From assembly GCA_963664035.2 (NCBI GenBank), contig OY760867.2, positions 62,001 through 126,000 of the forward strand: a stretch of 64,000 bases of DNA. The letters run 5' to 3'. This document shows positions 35,233-42,897 of the stretch, piece by piece. Position 1 is the stretch's first letter, and each line of letters begins with the position of its first letter. The translations under genes were made by a program, and so were the position numbers. The notes under the pieces are model-generated. The model was not told the DNA's origin. It searched no databases and saw only the letters and a program-made list of their open reading frames with translations. Origin of the DNA: G958296245 sp963664035. GTDB lineage: Bacteria > Chloroflexota > Dehalococcoidia > Lucifugimonadales > G958296245.

Positions 35233-36528
35233 TCACGCGATGCGGCGGAAGGGCGCGTAGGCGGCGGCGAAGACCAGAGTGAACACCGTTAGCAGGATAC
35301 CACTTAGCAGCAGGGCGTTGGCGGTGCCCACCGACTCGATTTCCGCCAGCGCGCCGAACGGCATGGCGCTCAGCGGCATCAGGCCGAAGGTCATCATGGC
35401 GATGCTCATGACCCTGCCCCGCATCTCCGGCGGGGAGTAGGACTGGAGCAGGGTGAAGTTGAGCGACATGAAGATCGAGCTGGTGAGGCCGGTCGCGAGC
35501 AGCAGCGGCACAGCGGCGGCGTAGGTCGTCGTCTTGGCGAAGCCGCCGAGGGCCACGCCCCAGAGGGCGCAGGTGACCAGCAGCAGCATCCCCCGCCTGC
35601 TGAAGTTGCGGACTCCGGCGAGCAGAATGGTGCCGGCGAGAGCGCCCACGCCCATCGTCATCATCAGGTAGCCGAGGTTGTCGGACTGGACGTCGAGGGC
35701 CTCCCTGGCCCACGCGGGCATCAGCGCGTAGTAGGACATGCCGAACATCACGGGCATGAACGCCATGATTATGAGCCCGAGGATCGTCGGGTTGCCTGCG
35801 GCGTAGACGAGGCCGGCCTTGACGTCTCCCAGCATTCCGACGCCCGAGGGCGCCGGCGCCGCCCTGACCTTCAGCATCGCCGTCGTGAGGACGGCCGCCA
35901 GGTAGAGGCCGCCCACGACGTAGAAGACGCCCCAGGTGCCGATGTAGATGATCAGCACGCCGGCGACCGCCGGGCCCAGCACGCGGGTCAGGTTCATGCC
36001 GGAGTTGGACATCGCGACGGCGTTCATCAACCTGCTCTCGGACACGATGTCGGAGACGAGGACCTGTCGGCTGGGCATGTTGACGGCCATCATGGAGCCG
36101 TTTACGAGGCCGGAGGCGATCAGGTGCCAGAAGGCGATGTTCCCCGTCAGGTCGAGGGTAGCGACCCCGGCGGTTGCGGCCGCGGTGACGGACTGGCCGA
36201 CGATGAGCATGTGCTTGCGGGGTATCCTGTCGGAGAGCGCGCCGCCGAAGGGGGACACGAGTATCACGGGCAGGGCGAAGGAGCCCATGACGATGGACAG
36301 GGCCAGGGGCGAGTCGTCCGCGAGGCGGAGCACCAGCCACGCCCTGGCGACCATCTGCATGTTGAGGCCCATGAAGAAGGCGAGTGTGCCCAGCCACAGC
36401 CAGCGGTAGTCGGGGAGGGCGAAGAGGTCGAGTCCTCCGATCCCTGCGACTCTCTTCCTCAGCGACGCGGCGCGCCCGGCGGGAGGCCCGGCGGGCGCCG
36501 GCTCGCGTGTCAAGGTCTGCTGGCCCAA
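35233..36528 (-). CDS. MFS transporter (DHA3-like)
   Basis: 431 residues from a TTG at 36528 behind GGAAGGAGCG; a longer frame to 36696 is discarded because its first part is read through the CTCACCACGAACGG repeat. About twelve membrane segments are visible. The A-motif-like loop GGALSDRIPRKHMLIVGQS between helices 2 and 3 and SNSGMNLTRVLGPAVAG in helix 5 point to the drug/siderophore exporter group (EntS/DHA3). It is probably an exporter. It ends 48 bases before the phosphotriesterase-like gene. Confidence 0.85.
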   Translation of the reverse strand: MGQQTLTREPAPAGPPAGRAASLRKRVAGIGGLDLFALPDYRWLWLGTLAFFMGLNMQMVARAWLVLRLADDSPLALSIVMGSFALPVILVSPFGGALSDRIPRKHMLIVGQSVTAAATAGVATLDLTGNIAFWHLIASGLVNGSMMAVNMPSRQVLVSDIVSESRLMNAVAMSNSGMNLTRVLGPAVAGVLIIYIGTWGVFYVVGGLYLAAVLTTAMLKVRAAPAPSGVGMLGDVKAGLVYAAGNPTILGLIIMAFMPVMFGMSYYALMPAWAREALDVQSDNLGYLMMTMGVGALAGTILLAGVRNFSRRGMLLLVTCALWGVALGGFAKTTTYAAAVPLLLATGLTSSIFMSLNFTLLQSYSPPEMRGRVMSIAMMTFGLMPLSAMPFGALAEIESVGTANALLLSGILLTVFTLVFAAAYAPFRRIA

Positions 36529-37285
36529 GATCGCTCCTTCCCGGTGGGCAACGCGCGGCCGCGTTCGACGGCAAGAAGCGTACACCCCGTCAACCGGGGC
36601 GTCAACGCGCGTCATAGTTGGGTTGTGCGCCGCCCGTTCATGGTTCGACAAGCTCACCACGAACGGGCTAGGGCCTGCCACTCTGAGCATATGCACGGCT
36701 TGGGCTGGACGCCGCCCGGACCCATGGTCCCTCGGGACCCGTCGAGCTGCCGGGGGTGGTCGCCTTTCGTGTAGGCCCGCATTTCAGCAGACCGCCGCAC
36801 GGTGAGAGCTACTACGACAAAGAGCGGGATGCGCTCAGCGGAGCTTACCTGTCTCCTGTACACTCAACACTGTCCGGTCTCTCGAGAGGGAGCGAAGGCT
36901 GCTAAGGCCCCGGCGGGCAGTTGCCTGCCTGTAGCAGACATGCCCGCCGTTCAGCTACTACCGTACCCCAAAGGCCGAATGGGAGCGAGGGTAATGACAT
37001 CGGGAATGCCAGGGGCATCCCACCGCGCGGTGTTGGGCGGCGTCACTTATTCAGTTGTTAAGGTGCATGCACGGGTCTTTCCGGGGGCCGTACCTGTCCC
37101 GCGACGCGTCAGAATCAGCGCCACATCCCTGGCGCGCGTCCGGCGTCGGGGGTGTCAGTCCTAGACATTGTGCCCGCGGGTACCGCGCCATGTCCCATCG
37201 GCCTGGAATGGACTGGCCGGTGGGAGACGGCTGAAGCTCGCGCTCCGAGTTGAGTATAGCACAGAAGTTCTGGGATGTGTAAAGC
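36529..37285. other. gene-poor spacer with dispersed repeats and a boxA-like motif
   Basis: I see no convincing coding region in this 757-base spacer. It contains a palindromic GTTCGTGGTGAGC / GACAAGCTCACCACGAAC repeat at 36632-36667. On the minus strand a TGCTATACT extended -10 (rc of 37253-37261) is followed about 190 bases on by TGCACCTTAACAACTGAAT (rc of 37046-37064), which resembles a ribosomal-RNA leader boxA. Several GC-rich inverted repeats (for example GGCGGGCAG/CTGCCTGCC near 36920) suggest structured RNA, but no known RNA family was recognised. Confidence 0.4.
36632..36667. repeat. palindromic GAACGGGC repeat
   Basis: GCCCGTTCATGG and its near inverse CCACGAACGGGC flank TTCGACAAGCT. 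This is the same family as 4814-4864 and 59976-60030. Confidence 0.5.
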
Positions 37286-37330
37286 TGTCTGAACTGTGAT
37301 TCGTGTGATGGGTGTGATTGGGATGATGGG
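37286..37330. repeat. 45-bp direct repeat left of the terminase gene
   Basis: The 45 bases starting TGTCTGAACTGTGATTCGTG are identical to 38916-38960, on the other side of the terminase gene. Shorter relatives in the opposite orientation occur at about 10183-10205 and 51592-51640. A related GATTGTC-GAATC-GGATTT stretch follows both copies. Confidence 0.85.
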
Positions 37331-37375
37331 GATTGTCAGAATCTGGATTTGGGGGATTTTCAGGATAAGGGCAAG

Positions 37376-37411
37376 GGGAGGGGCTGGTTTGAAACCAGCC
37401 CCTACGGGGGT
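37376..37411. repeat. GGTTTGAAACC palindrome
   Basis: GGGGCTGGTTTGAAACCAGCCCC followed by TACGGGG, in two arms. It is the internal palindrome of the type A MITE, here without its TIRs; another relative lies at 43797-43815. Confidence 0.6.
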
Positions 37412-37537
37412 GATGGAGATGATGGCGGTCGGCTTGAAATGAGGGGACATTTGTTCTATGATGTGAGTGTGGGATGGGCCGGTGGGTCTTGTCCTCTTGG
37501 GTGTGCAGGGGTGTGGATTTGTGGATGAGGTTGGAGG

Positions 37538-38899
37538 ATGACGATGGGGAGCAGCAGGGGTAAGAGGCGGAGCAAGAAGGGTGGTGGGGATGGGAAGGAC
37601 TATTCGGAGTTGCCTGTGGAGTTCGTGCGCGAGATGCTGGGGGATGAGCCGTACTCGAAGCAGAGAGAAGTGCTTCGGGGCGTTGCGGAGTCTCGCAGGA
37701 CGTCGGTGGTGGGGTGCAACGGGTCGGGGAAGGACTGGGCGGCTGCGCGGGCGGTGTTGTGGTGGCTGCACACGCGGTCTCCGTCGAAGGTTGTGGTGAC
37801 GGGGCCGACGTCGCGGCAGGTGGACCATATCGTATGGAACGAGATCAGGCAGGCGCACGCGGGTTCGGGGGGCCGTCTCAAGGGCCGGGTGTTCAAGACT
37901 TCGCGGTACGAGGTGGACGACCGGACGTTTGCGATCGGGTTCGCTACGAACTCGCCTTACAACCTGCAGGGGTTTCATTCGCCGAACCTGCTGGTGGTGA
38001 TCACGGAGGCCCACGCGGTGAGCGACGGGGACATGGACGGTCTTCGGCGGCTGAACCCGGCGAGGCTGCTGATGACGGGGAACCCGTTCACGTCGGTGGG
38101 GGCGTTCTACGACTCGCACCATTCGCGCCGGGGGCTGTACCGGACGGTGCGTATCAGCGCGCGCGACACGCCGAACGTCGCGGAGAGGCGGGGGGTCGTC
38201 CCTGGGATGATCACCCTGGAGGACATCGAGGACCGGAAGGCGGAGTGGGGGGAGCGGAGCTCGCAGTACGTCGGGGGCGTGCTGGGCGAGTTTCCCGAGG
38301 GGCTGGACGACGTGCTGGTGTCGCTCCGGGCGGCGACGGAGGCGGCGGGTCGGAGCCTTCCCGCGTCGGGGCAGGTGGTGCTGGGCTGCGACGTGGCGCG
38401 GTTCGGGCACGACAAGACGGTGGTTGTGCGGCGGCAGGGGCCTTTCGCGCGGGTCGTGTGGAGGGCCTCGGGGGCGGACACGATGGAGACGGCGAATTTC
38501 CTGCGGGAGTACTGCGCGGAGAACGCGGTGGACGCGGTGGTGGTGGACGACCTGGGCGTTGGGGGCGGGGTCGTGGACCGGCTGAAGGAGATGGGGTTGG
38601 GCCGGGCGCGGGTGGTCCCGTTCATCGGGAGCGGGCAGGCGGAGGACAGCGAGCGGTTCTACAACCGGGCGGCGGAGGCGTGGTGGAAGATGGCGCAGGC
38701 GTACGAGAGCGGGGAGCTGGACACGGATGACGACCGGGCGCTGATCGAGCAGGTGTCGAGCCGGCGGCGAGTGCGTGGGCGGGACGAGCGGATACGGCTG
38801 CAGAGCAAGAGCGAGATGCGTGTGTCGCCGGACGAGGCGGACGCGCTGGCGATGACGTTTGCGGCGCCGAAGAGGAAGGGGGTCAAGATATGGGTGTGA
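37538..38899 (+). CDS. phage-type terminase large subunit (orphan)
   Basis: 453 residues. The ATPase has a Walker A-like GCNGSGKDW (59-67), VVVTGPTSRQVDHIVWNEI, and Walker B-like LLVVITEAHAV with an acidic residue. The C-terminal RNase H-like nuclease shows GCDVARFGHDKTVVV, VVVDDLGVGGGVVDRL and a late DEADALAMTFA (metal Asp). Terminase packages phage DNA into proheads; no portal, capsid or tail gene is near. The start is ATG 37538 with GGAGG just upstream. It lies between identical 45-bp direct repeats and could be a phage relic or a domesticated nuclease. No stop or frameshift is seen. Confidence 0.82.
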   Translation: MTMGSSRGKRRSKKGGGDGKDYSELPVEFVREMLGDEPYSKQREVLRGVAESRRTSVVGCNGSGKDWAAARAVLWWLHTRSPSKVVVTGPTSRQVDHIVWNEIRQAHAGSGGRLKGRVFKTSRYEVDDRTFAIGFATNSPYNLQGFHSPNLLVVITEAHAVSDGDMDGLRRLNPARLLMTGNPFTSVGAFYDSHHSRRGLYRTVRISARDTPNVAERRGVVPGMITLEDIEDRKAEWGERSSQYVGGVLGEFPEGLDDVLVSLRAATEAAGRSLPASGQVVLGCDVARFGHDKTVVVRRQGPFARVVWRASGADTMETANFLREYCAENAVDAVVVDDLGVGGGVVDRLKEMGLGRARVVPFIGSGQAEDSERFYNRAAEAWWKMAQAYESGELDTDDDRALIEQVSSRRRVRGRDERIRLQSKSEMRVSPDEADALAMTFAAPKRKGVKIWV

Positions 38900-38915
38900 C
38901 ATGGATGGGCAGGAT

Positions 38916-38960
38916 TGTCTGAACTGTGATTCGTGTGATGGGTGTGATTGGGATGATGGG
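38916..38960. repeat. 45-bp direct repeat right of the terminase gene
   Basis: Identical to 37286-37330; the two copies are 1,630 bases apart and enclose the terminase gene. The remainder up to 39065 is repeat-like (GGATTGTCTGAATCAGGAT) with no gene. Confidence 0.85.
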
Positions 38961-39069
38961 AGGAAGGCACGAGGGGGATTGTCTGAATCAGGATTTTCTG
39001 GATTAGAGGATTGCCCGGATTGGGGAGGTTGGGGATGCATGGTACGGGAAATACCCTCAGAGGGTCGGC

Positions 39070-39075
39070 TATAAT
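39070..39075 (+). promoter_or_regulatory. -10 element TATAAT
   Basis: Perfect TATAAT; with start about 7 bases downstream the transcript would begin at or just before the ATG at 39083, giving a leaderless message for the small gene and the methyltransferase relic. Confidence 0.45.
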
Positions 39076-39082
39076 GGTCGCT

Positions 39083-39196
39083 ATGGAGACTCGCCAGACA
39101 TTCAACGTGAGCGGCGTTATGGCGTTTCGGTTCCAGTGCGCCAAGGAATGGCGCCGCGCCGAGGTGATTCTGAACAGGACTAGAGGTGTGGACTGA
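39083..39196 (+). CDS. small leader ORF coupled to the methyltransferase gene
   Basis: 37 residues (METRQTFNVSG, MAFRFQCAKEWRRAEV, ILNRTRGVD). Its TGA overlaps the methyltransferase ATG by one base (TGATG), the usual sign of translational coupling. An ATG at 39074 in the same frame overlaps the -10 and is less likely. I do not recognise the family; it could be a truncated relic or a short regulator. Confidence 0.4.
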   Translation: METRQTFNVSGVMAFRFQCAKEWRRAEVILNRTRGVD

Positions 39197-40496
39197 TGTC
39201 AAACCCCAACTTCGTCGATAAGACCATATGGACAGGGGACAACCTCGACATTCTCCAGGGCATGAACTCGGAGACGGTTGACCTGATATATCTTGACCCG
39301 CCGTTCAACTCGAACCGCAACTACGAGGCCCCTGTGGGCTCTAAGGCTGCGGGGGCGGCGTTCAAAGATGCCTGGACGCTCTCAGACCTTGACGTTGCGT
39401 GGATGGGCCTGATAGCTGATGAACAGCCTGCCGTCGCCAACTTGCTGCATACCACTGGTTTGACTCAGGGCAAGGGAATGCAGTCATATCTCACCATGAT
39501 GGCAATTCGCCTCTTGTATGGCGGCGCATGGGAGCCCACAACGATGCTAGACAAGGTGCAATGCACTTCGGTAGGGTGCATGACATTTTGCTTCGATATG
39601 CCAACGGCCCAGCATCCGCCTGGAACACGGTATACGAACCTTATTCCAAGGAGTACGTAGAGAAGACATACCGCTACAAAGAGCCGTCGGGGAGACGCTT
39701 TCAGATCCAGCCGCTTCATGCGGCTAAGCCGGGTGGAGACACGTTGTACGAATGGAAGGGAAGGCGACCACCGTCTGGCCGATATTGGGCCTATTCCAAG
39801 GCGAACATGGAACGGATGGAGTCCGAAGGTAGGATCTATTACAGCCGCACGGGCAACCCGAGCTACAAAATCTATCTCGACGAGAGCAAGGGTAGACCTC
39901 CCCAAGATGTTTGGGATGATATAGCGCCGATACGTAGTCGCAAGGCAGAGCGCACTGGCTATCCAACCCAGAAGCCACTTGCCCTCCTTGAGCGCATAAT
40001 CAAGGCCAGTTCCAATCCCGGCGACATGGTGCTTGATCCGTTCGCAGGGTGCGCCACAGCATGTGTAGCCGCCGAGAAGCTAGAACGGCAATGGGTAGGG
40101 ATAGACCTGTCCCCAGTTGCCTACACGCTGGTTCAGGAACGTCTAGCCCGCGAGGTACAGGTAGGCTCGGAAGAATCCCCCAGACTAACGGGATGGAAAG
40201 TCACGCACAGAACCGACATACCACGCCGAACGGATATTGATGCCCCGATTCACTACAGGAAGAACAAGCACGTCCTCTTTGGGCAGCAGGAAGGCCGATG
40301 CAGGGGATGCCAGATGGACTTCCCGTTCAAGGTCCTCGAAGTCGATCACGTCATACCGCAGTCACGGGGCGGTCACGACCATCTGGACAACTTGCAACTC
40401 CTCTGTTCTCACTGCAACCGGATCAAGGGCGACAGAGAACAATCCTATCTCATGGCGCGACTGAGGGAGATAGCAAATGTCGGACCGGAAGGATGA
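39196..40496 (+). pseudogene. DNA methyltransferase-HNH endonuclease fusion with internal deletion
   Basis: The frame from 39196 encodes the start of a beta-class DNA methyltransferase: WTGDNLDILQGM, IYLDPPFNSN (motif IV), and MQSYLTMMAIRLL. At about 39513-39516 homology passes to the frame read as VWRRMGAHNDARQ, FGRVHDILLRYANG, YPTQKPLALLERII, and motif I DPFAGCATACVAAE. The family's SIYLHCDP-HYLK segment, about 40 residues, is missing between, so a deletion of about 120 bp left the halves out of frame. The C-terminus adds an HNH nuclease: CRGC, EVDHVIPQSRGG, LCSHCN. A methylase fused to a nuclease suggests a former self-contained restriction-modification protein. Confidence 0.78.
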
Positions 40497-40608
40497 AGGA
40501 GATTCTATGTGTGGGTTCTCCGTCACGTCAAGCTCTTGCACTCAGGATACTGCGTCAGGTTGAAGTGTTCTATTCTGAGCGCGTAAGCAAGGCGCAAGGG
40601 CCGTCGGG

Positions 40609-40849
40609 CTATTCCTGCCTCATAGCCTCCAGCGCTTTTCTGCCTTTGTCTGTGAGGCGGTGAGATTGGAGTGTTAGAAAAATCAGTGTGCGGCCCCCCT
40701 TGGACGGCAGAGGCTGGTGGAGCATACCAACAGGCTAACCCCTCATCGAGAAGCATTTGCTTATCATCGTTGGGCATCTCATCGCATCCAGATTCTAGCC
40801 TTTCCAATAGCTCTTTCTTGTAATCCTCAATGGCATAGACTGCGCTCAA
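40609..40849 (-). pseudogene. small protein gene broken at a run of six Gs
   Basis: A TTG at 40849 with GGAGGTG upstream starts YAIEDYKKELLERLESG, NDDKQMLLDEGLACWY, AVQGG. After a homopolymer of six (C on the plus strand at 40694-40699) the sensible continuation RTLIFLTLQSHRLTDKGRKALEAMRQE lies in another frame and ends at 40609-40611. One base too many in the tract would explain it. The restored product would be about 79 residues, with a winged-helix-like LTDKGRKAL ending. The start overlaps the stop of the IS1 remnant. Confidence 0.5.
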
Positions 40850-41055
40850 TTGACACCTCCATTCGTATCTAGCCTAGCTACGTCCGTTGTGAGTTGCACT
40901 CGGTTCTTTAGGCGAGATTCCAGGTCACTCATGAATCTCTCCGCGTACTCCGCTTCTCGACCGCCCACTAGCCAGCTAATCAAGAGCTTGGTGTCGGCGT
41001 CCATGCCCATCCAAGTCCAGACCGTTCCGGCATAATCAGGCTCGCCCTTCCGCCA
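40846..41055 (-). pseudogene. IS1-family transposase remnant
   Basis: About 69 codons read GEPDYAGTVWTWMGMDADTK, SWLVGGREAEYAERFMSDLESRL, RVQLTTD. This is the central part of IS1-type DDE transposases (WTW-A-DADTKL, SDLESRL-RVQLTTDG). A stop lies just upstream, the expected GHxPYL continuation is missing after TTD, and no terminal inverted repeats were found. It is debris of an insertion element. Confidence 0.7.
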
Positions 41056-41117
41056 CTAGATACGGCAAACCCTGCCGAACAGGATTAGAACACGTCAAAT
41101 TCGTGCAGTTTCCACTC

Positions 41118-41623
41118 AGGGCCGACTAGACGTCTCCGTTCCGCATGATGGTCTGGATCTCGGAGATGACGCGTTGGATGTCCTCGCGTGAGCTGCCGTG
41201 TTTTTCCAGCGCGGCCTTGGCGGCATCCAGAGTCTTTGCCTCGCCTTCCGCCTCACCTTCCGCCTTGCCCTTCTCGTAACGTCTCTTCAGCCAACTTTCC
41301 GCCAGTACCATAGCGCCACCCCCTATTTCAGTGACAATGATCGCCATAGCTGCCGAGGCTACGACAATCGGCCCCAGCTTCGTCCAGGTGTCGATGAGCG
41401 CGTCCCATGATATGCCCTGCTTCCATAGCAGCCGAACCGCTACAGCGTCTACCTGTAGGGCGAAGAGGACGAAGTAGGCTTGCTGCGCGCCGCGTGGGAC
41501 GCTCCATATGGACTCCCGGTCCGTGTCATGCCTATGCACCCAGACATACCCCTATGCTTAGGTATATCCCGGATAGCTCTCTGCGTCAATATCTTGGCAG
41601 TAGTTGGAAACTCGTCGCTACGG
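41118..41623. repeat. ~510-bp direct repeat, left copy
   Basis: From AGGGCCG-CTAGACG to CTACGG this stretch matches 42342-42861 in the same orientation with few differences. It includes a whole membrane-protein gene and its upstream palindrome (GGGATATACCTAAG). The two copies enclose the higBA pair. Confidence 0.85.
41126..41539 (-). CDS. small membrane protein, copy 1 (flanks higBA)
   Basis: 137 residues from a GTG at 41539; the ATG used by copy 2 is ACG here, so this copy must use another start or is silent. RGAQQAYFVLFALQV and LGPIVVASAAMAIIVTEIGGGAMVL are hydrophobic; the C-terminal half is a charged helix (KRRYEKGKAEGEAEGEAK) and a KHGSSREDIQRVISEIQTIM end. Similar tails occur on Chloroflexota membrane-anchored proteins of unknown role. 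It is convergent to nothing and divergent from higB. Confidence 0.6.
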   Translation of the reverse strand: MHRHDTDRESIWSVPRGAQQAYFVLFALQVDAVAVRLLWKQGISWDALIDTWTKLGPIVVASAAMAIIVTEIGGGAMVLAESWLKRRYEKGKAEGEAEGEAKTLDAAKAALEKHGSSREDIQRVISEIQTIMRNGDV

Positions 41624-41660
41624 AGGGTCGTGTTTGGAGAGACCACAGGCAGCGTGTCTG

Positions 41661-41689
41661 TTGACAAGCGACAGGCGACACGGTAACAT
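41661..41689 (+). promoter_or_regulatory. sigma70-type promoter of higBA
   Basis: TTGACA (41661-41666), exactly 17 bases, then TAACAT (41684-41689). The expected start of transcription is at about 41696, the GTG of higB, so the message is probably leaderless. Confidence 0.65.
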
Positions 41690-41695
41690 GCCAGG

Positions 41696-41974
41696 GTGAT
41701 CCTATCGTTCAGGCGCCGCGGGCTGCGAGCATTCTATGAGGGGCGTGGGCCGCGTCGAGTCGCACCGGAGCACGTTGCAAGGCTAACTCGCATTCTTGCA
41801 GTGCTGGATCAAGGCAGCATCCCAAAGGAGATGGACCTGCCCGGATTCCGGCTGCACAAGCTCACAGGAGAACTGAGGGACCACTACGCAGTCTCCGTAT
41901 CGGGGAACTGGCGCGTGACCTTTAGGTTCGAGAACGGTCATGCCGTCGATGTCGATTATGTGGACTATCACTAG
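41696..41974 (+). CDS. higB: HigB/RelE-type mRNA interferase toxin
   Basis: 92 residues, the normal length of HigB. FYEGRGPRRVAPEHVARLTRILAVLD, a LPGFRLHKLTGELRDHYAVSVSGNWRVTFRF core and a closing VDYVDYH match the family (LxGelxgxysixvnxqwRixF). The Arg in NWRVTF and nearby Tyr/His are probable catalytic residues. It would cleave translated mRNAs unless bound by HigA, encoded 14 bases downstream. The order toxin first is typical of higBA. Confidence 0.9.
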   Translation: MILSFRRRGLRAFYEGRGPRRVAPEHVARLTRILAVLDQGSIPKEMDLPGFRLHKLTGELRDHYAVSVSGNWRVTFRFENGHAVDVDYVDYH

Positions 41975-41988
41975 AGGAGGTGGGAGCT

Positions 41989-42285
41989 ATGCCGATGCAC
42001 AACCCGCCCCATCCGGGCGAGATAGTTAGGCACGAGTGCCTGGAGCCGCTGGGGCTGACGGTCACGCGGGCTGCGCAAGGGCTGGGCGTAACGCGGCAGG
42101 CGCTGTCCGACCTCGTGAACGGGAAGGCCGGCGTATCGGTCGATATGGCCATACGGCTGTCGAAGGCGTTCGGCTCCACGCCGAGGGCCTGGCTCGGAAT
42201 GCAGACGGCATATGACCTGTGGCACGCTAGGGAGAGGGCCGAGCAGATCGAGGTCGAGAGCTTCGCGGCGTCCAGCCCGGCGTAG
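41989..42285 (+). CDS. higA: HigA-family antitoxin
   Basis: 98 residues from the ATG at 41989, behind a strong GAGGAGG site. The N-terminus MHNPPHPGEIVRHECLEPLGLTVTRAA is the HigA signature and GLGVTRQALSDLVNGKAGVSVDMAIRLSKAFG is an XRE-type helix-turn-helix. It binds HigB and should repress the promoter at 41661. It belongs to a unit bounded by long direct repeats. Confidence 0.92.
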   Translation: MPMHNPPHPGEIVRHECLEPLGLTVTRAAQGLGVTRQALSDLVNGKAGVSVDMAIRLSKAFGSTPRAWLGMQTAYDLWHARERAEQIEVESFAASSPA

Positions 42286-42341
42286 GAATGATGCTTGCCT
42301 ATCCGGTAACGCTCGAAGATGATGACGGGACCCTGCTGGCG

Positions 42342-42861
42342 AGGGCCGCCTAGACGTCTCCGTTCCGCATGATGGTCTGGATCTCGGAGATGACGCGTTG
42401 GATGTCCTCACGTGAGCTGCCGTGTTTTTCCAGCGCGGCCTTGGCGGCATCCAGAGTCTTTGCCTCGCCTTCCGCCTCACCTTCCTCCTTGCCCTTCTCG
42501 TAACGTCTCTTCAGCCAACTTTCCGCCAGTACCATAGCGCCACCTCCTATTTCCGTTACAATGATCGCCATAGCTGCCGAGGCTACGACAATCGGCCCCA
42601 GCTTCGTCCAGGTGTCGATGAGCGCGTCCCACGAGATGCCCTGCTTCCATAGCAGCCGAACCGCTACAGCGCCTACCTGTAGGGCGAAGAGGACGAAGTA
42701 GGCTTGCTGCGCGCCACGTGAGACGCTCCATATGGACTCCCGGTTCATGTCGTGCCTATGGGGTATACCCCTAAGATGATGCTCCCAAGTATATGCTTAG
42801 GTATATCCCGTATAGCCCTCTGCGTCAATACCATGGCAGTAGTTGGAACTCGTCCCTACGG
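42342..42861. repeat. ~510-bp direct repeat, right copy
   Basis: Same orientation and nearly the same sequence as 41118-41623. The right part adds an inverted repeat (GGGATATACCTAAG and CTTAGGGGTATACCCC on the minus strand, about 42760-42810) before the membrane-protein gene, partly deleted in the left copy. Confidence 0.85.
42350..42748 (-). CDS. small membrane protein, copy 2 (flanks higBA)
   Basis: 132 residues from an ATG at 42748 (MNRESIWSVSRG). It differs from copy 1 at only a handful of positions. Two hydrophobic stretches are followed by a Lys/Glu-rich helix and SSREDIQRVISEIQTIM. The upstream inverted repeat GGGATATACCTAAG/CTTAGGGGTATACCCC may be an operator. No family is recognised with certainty; the charged GEAEGEAK helix resembles tails of Chloroflexota 'DUF' membrane proteins. 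Confidence 0.65.
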   Translation of the reverse strand: MNRESIWSVSRGAQQAYFVLFALQVGAVAVRLLWKQGISWDALIDTWTKLGPIVVASAAMAIIVTEIGGGAMVLAESWLKRRYEKGKEEGEAEGEAKTLDAAKAALEKHGSSREDIQRVISEIQTIMRNGDV

Positions 42862-42877
42862 CAATGCGCGACTACGG

Positions 42878-42883
42878 TATAAT
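42878..42883 (+). promoter_or_regulatory. -10 element TATAAT of the amidohydrolase gene
   Basis: Perfect TATAAT 14 bases before the ATG at 42898; no good -35 at 17 bases. The leader would be about 8 bases with no ribosome-binding site. Confidence 0.45.
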
Positions 42884-42897
42884 CGCCGCTGCACGCC

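Noticed and set aside
36529..36696. N-terminal extension of the MFS transporter
   Set aside because: The added residues are read through the CTCACCACGAACGG repeat; a TTG with GGAAGGAG at 36528 is a better start.
37175..37190. T-box riboswitch motif (GGGTACCGCG)
   Set aside because: It is part of a local palindrome, lacks the stem I specifier layout, and no aminoacyl-tRNA or amino-acid gene follows.
37115..39202. A 695-codon minus-strand frame opposite the terminase gene
   Set aside because: It is Pro/Arg/His-rich and reads the complementary strand of a gene with clear ATPase and nuclease motifs; typical high-GC shadow.
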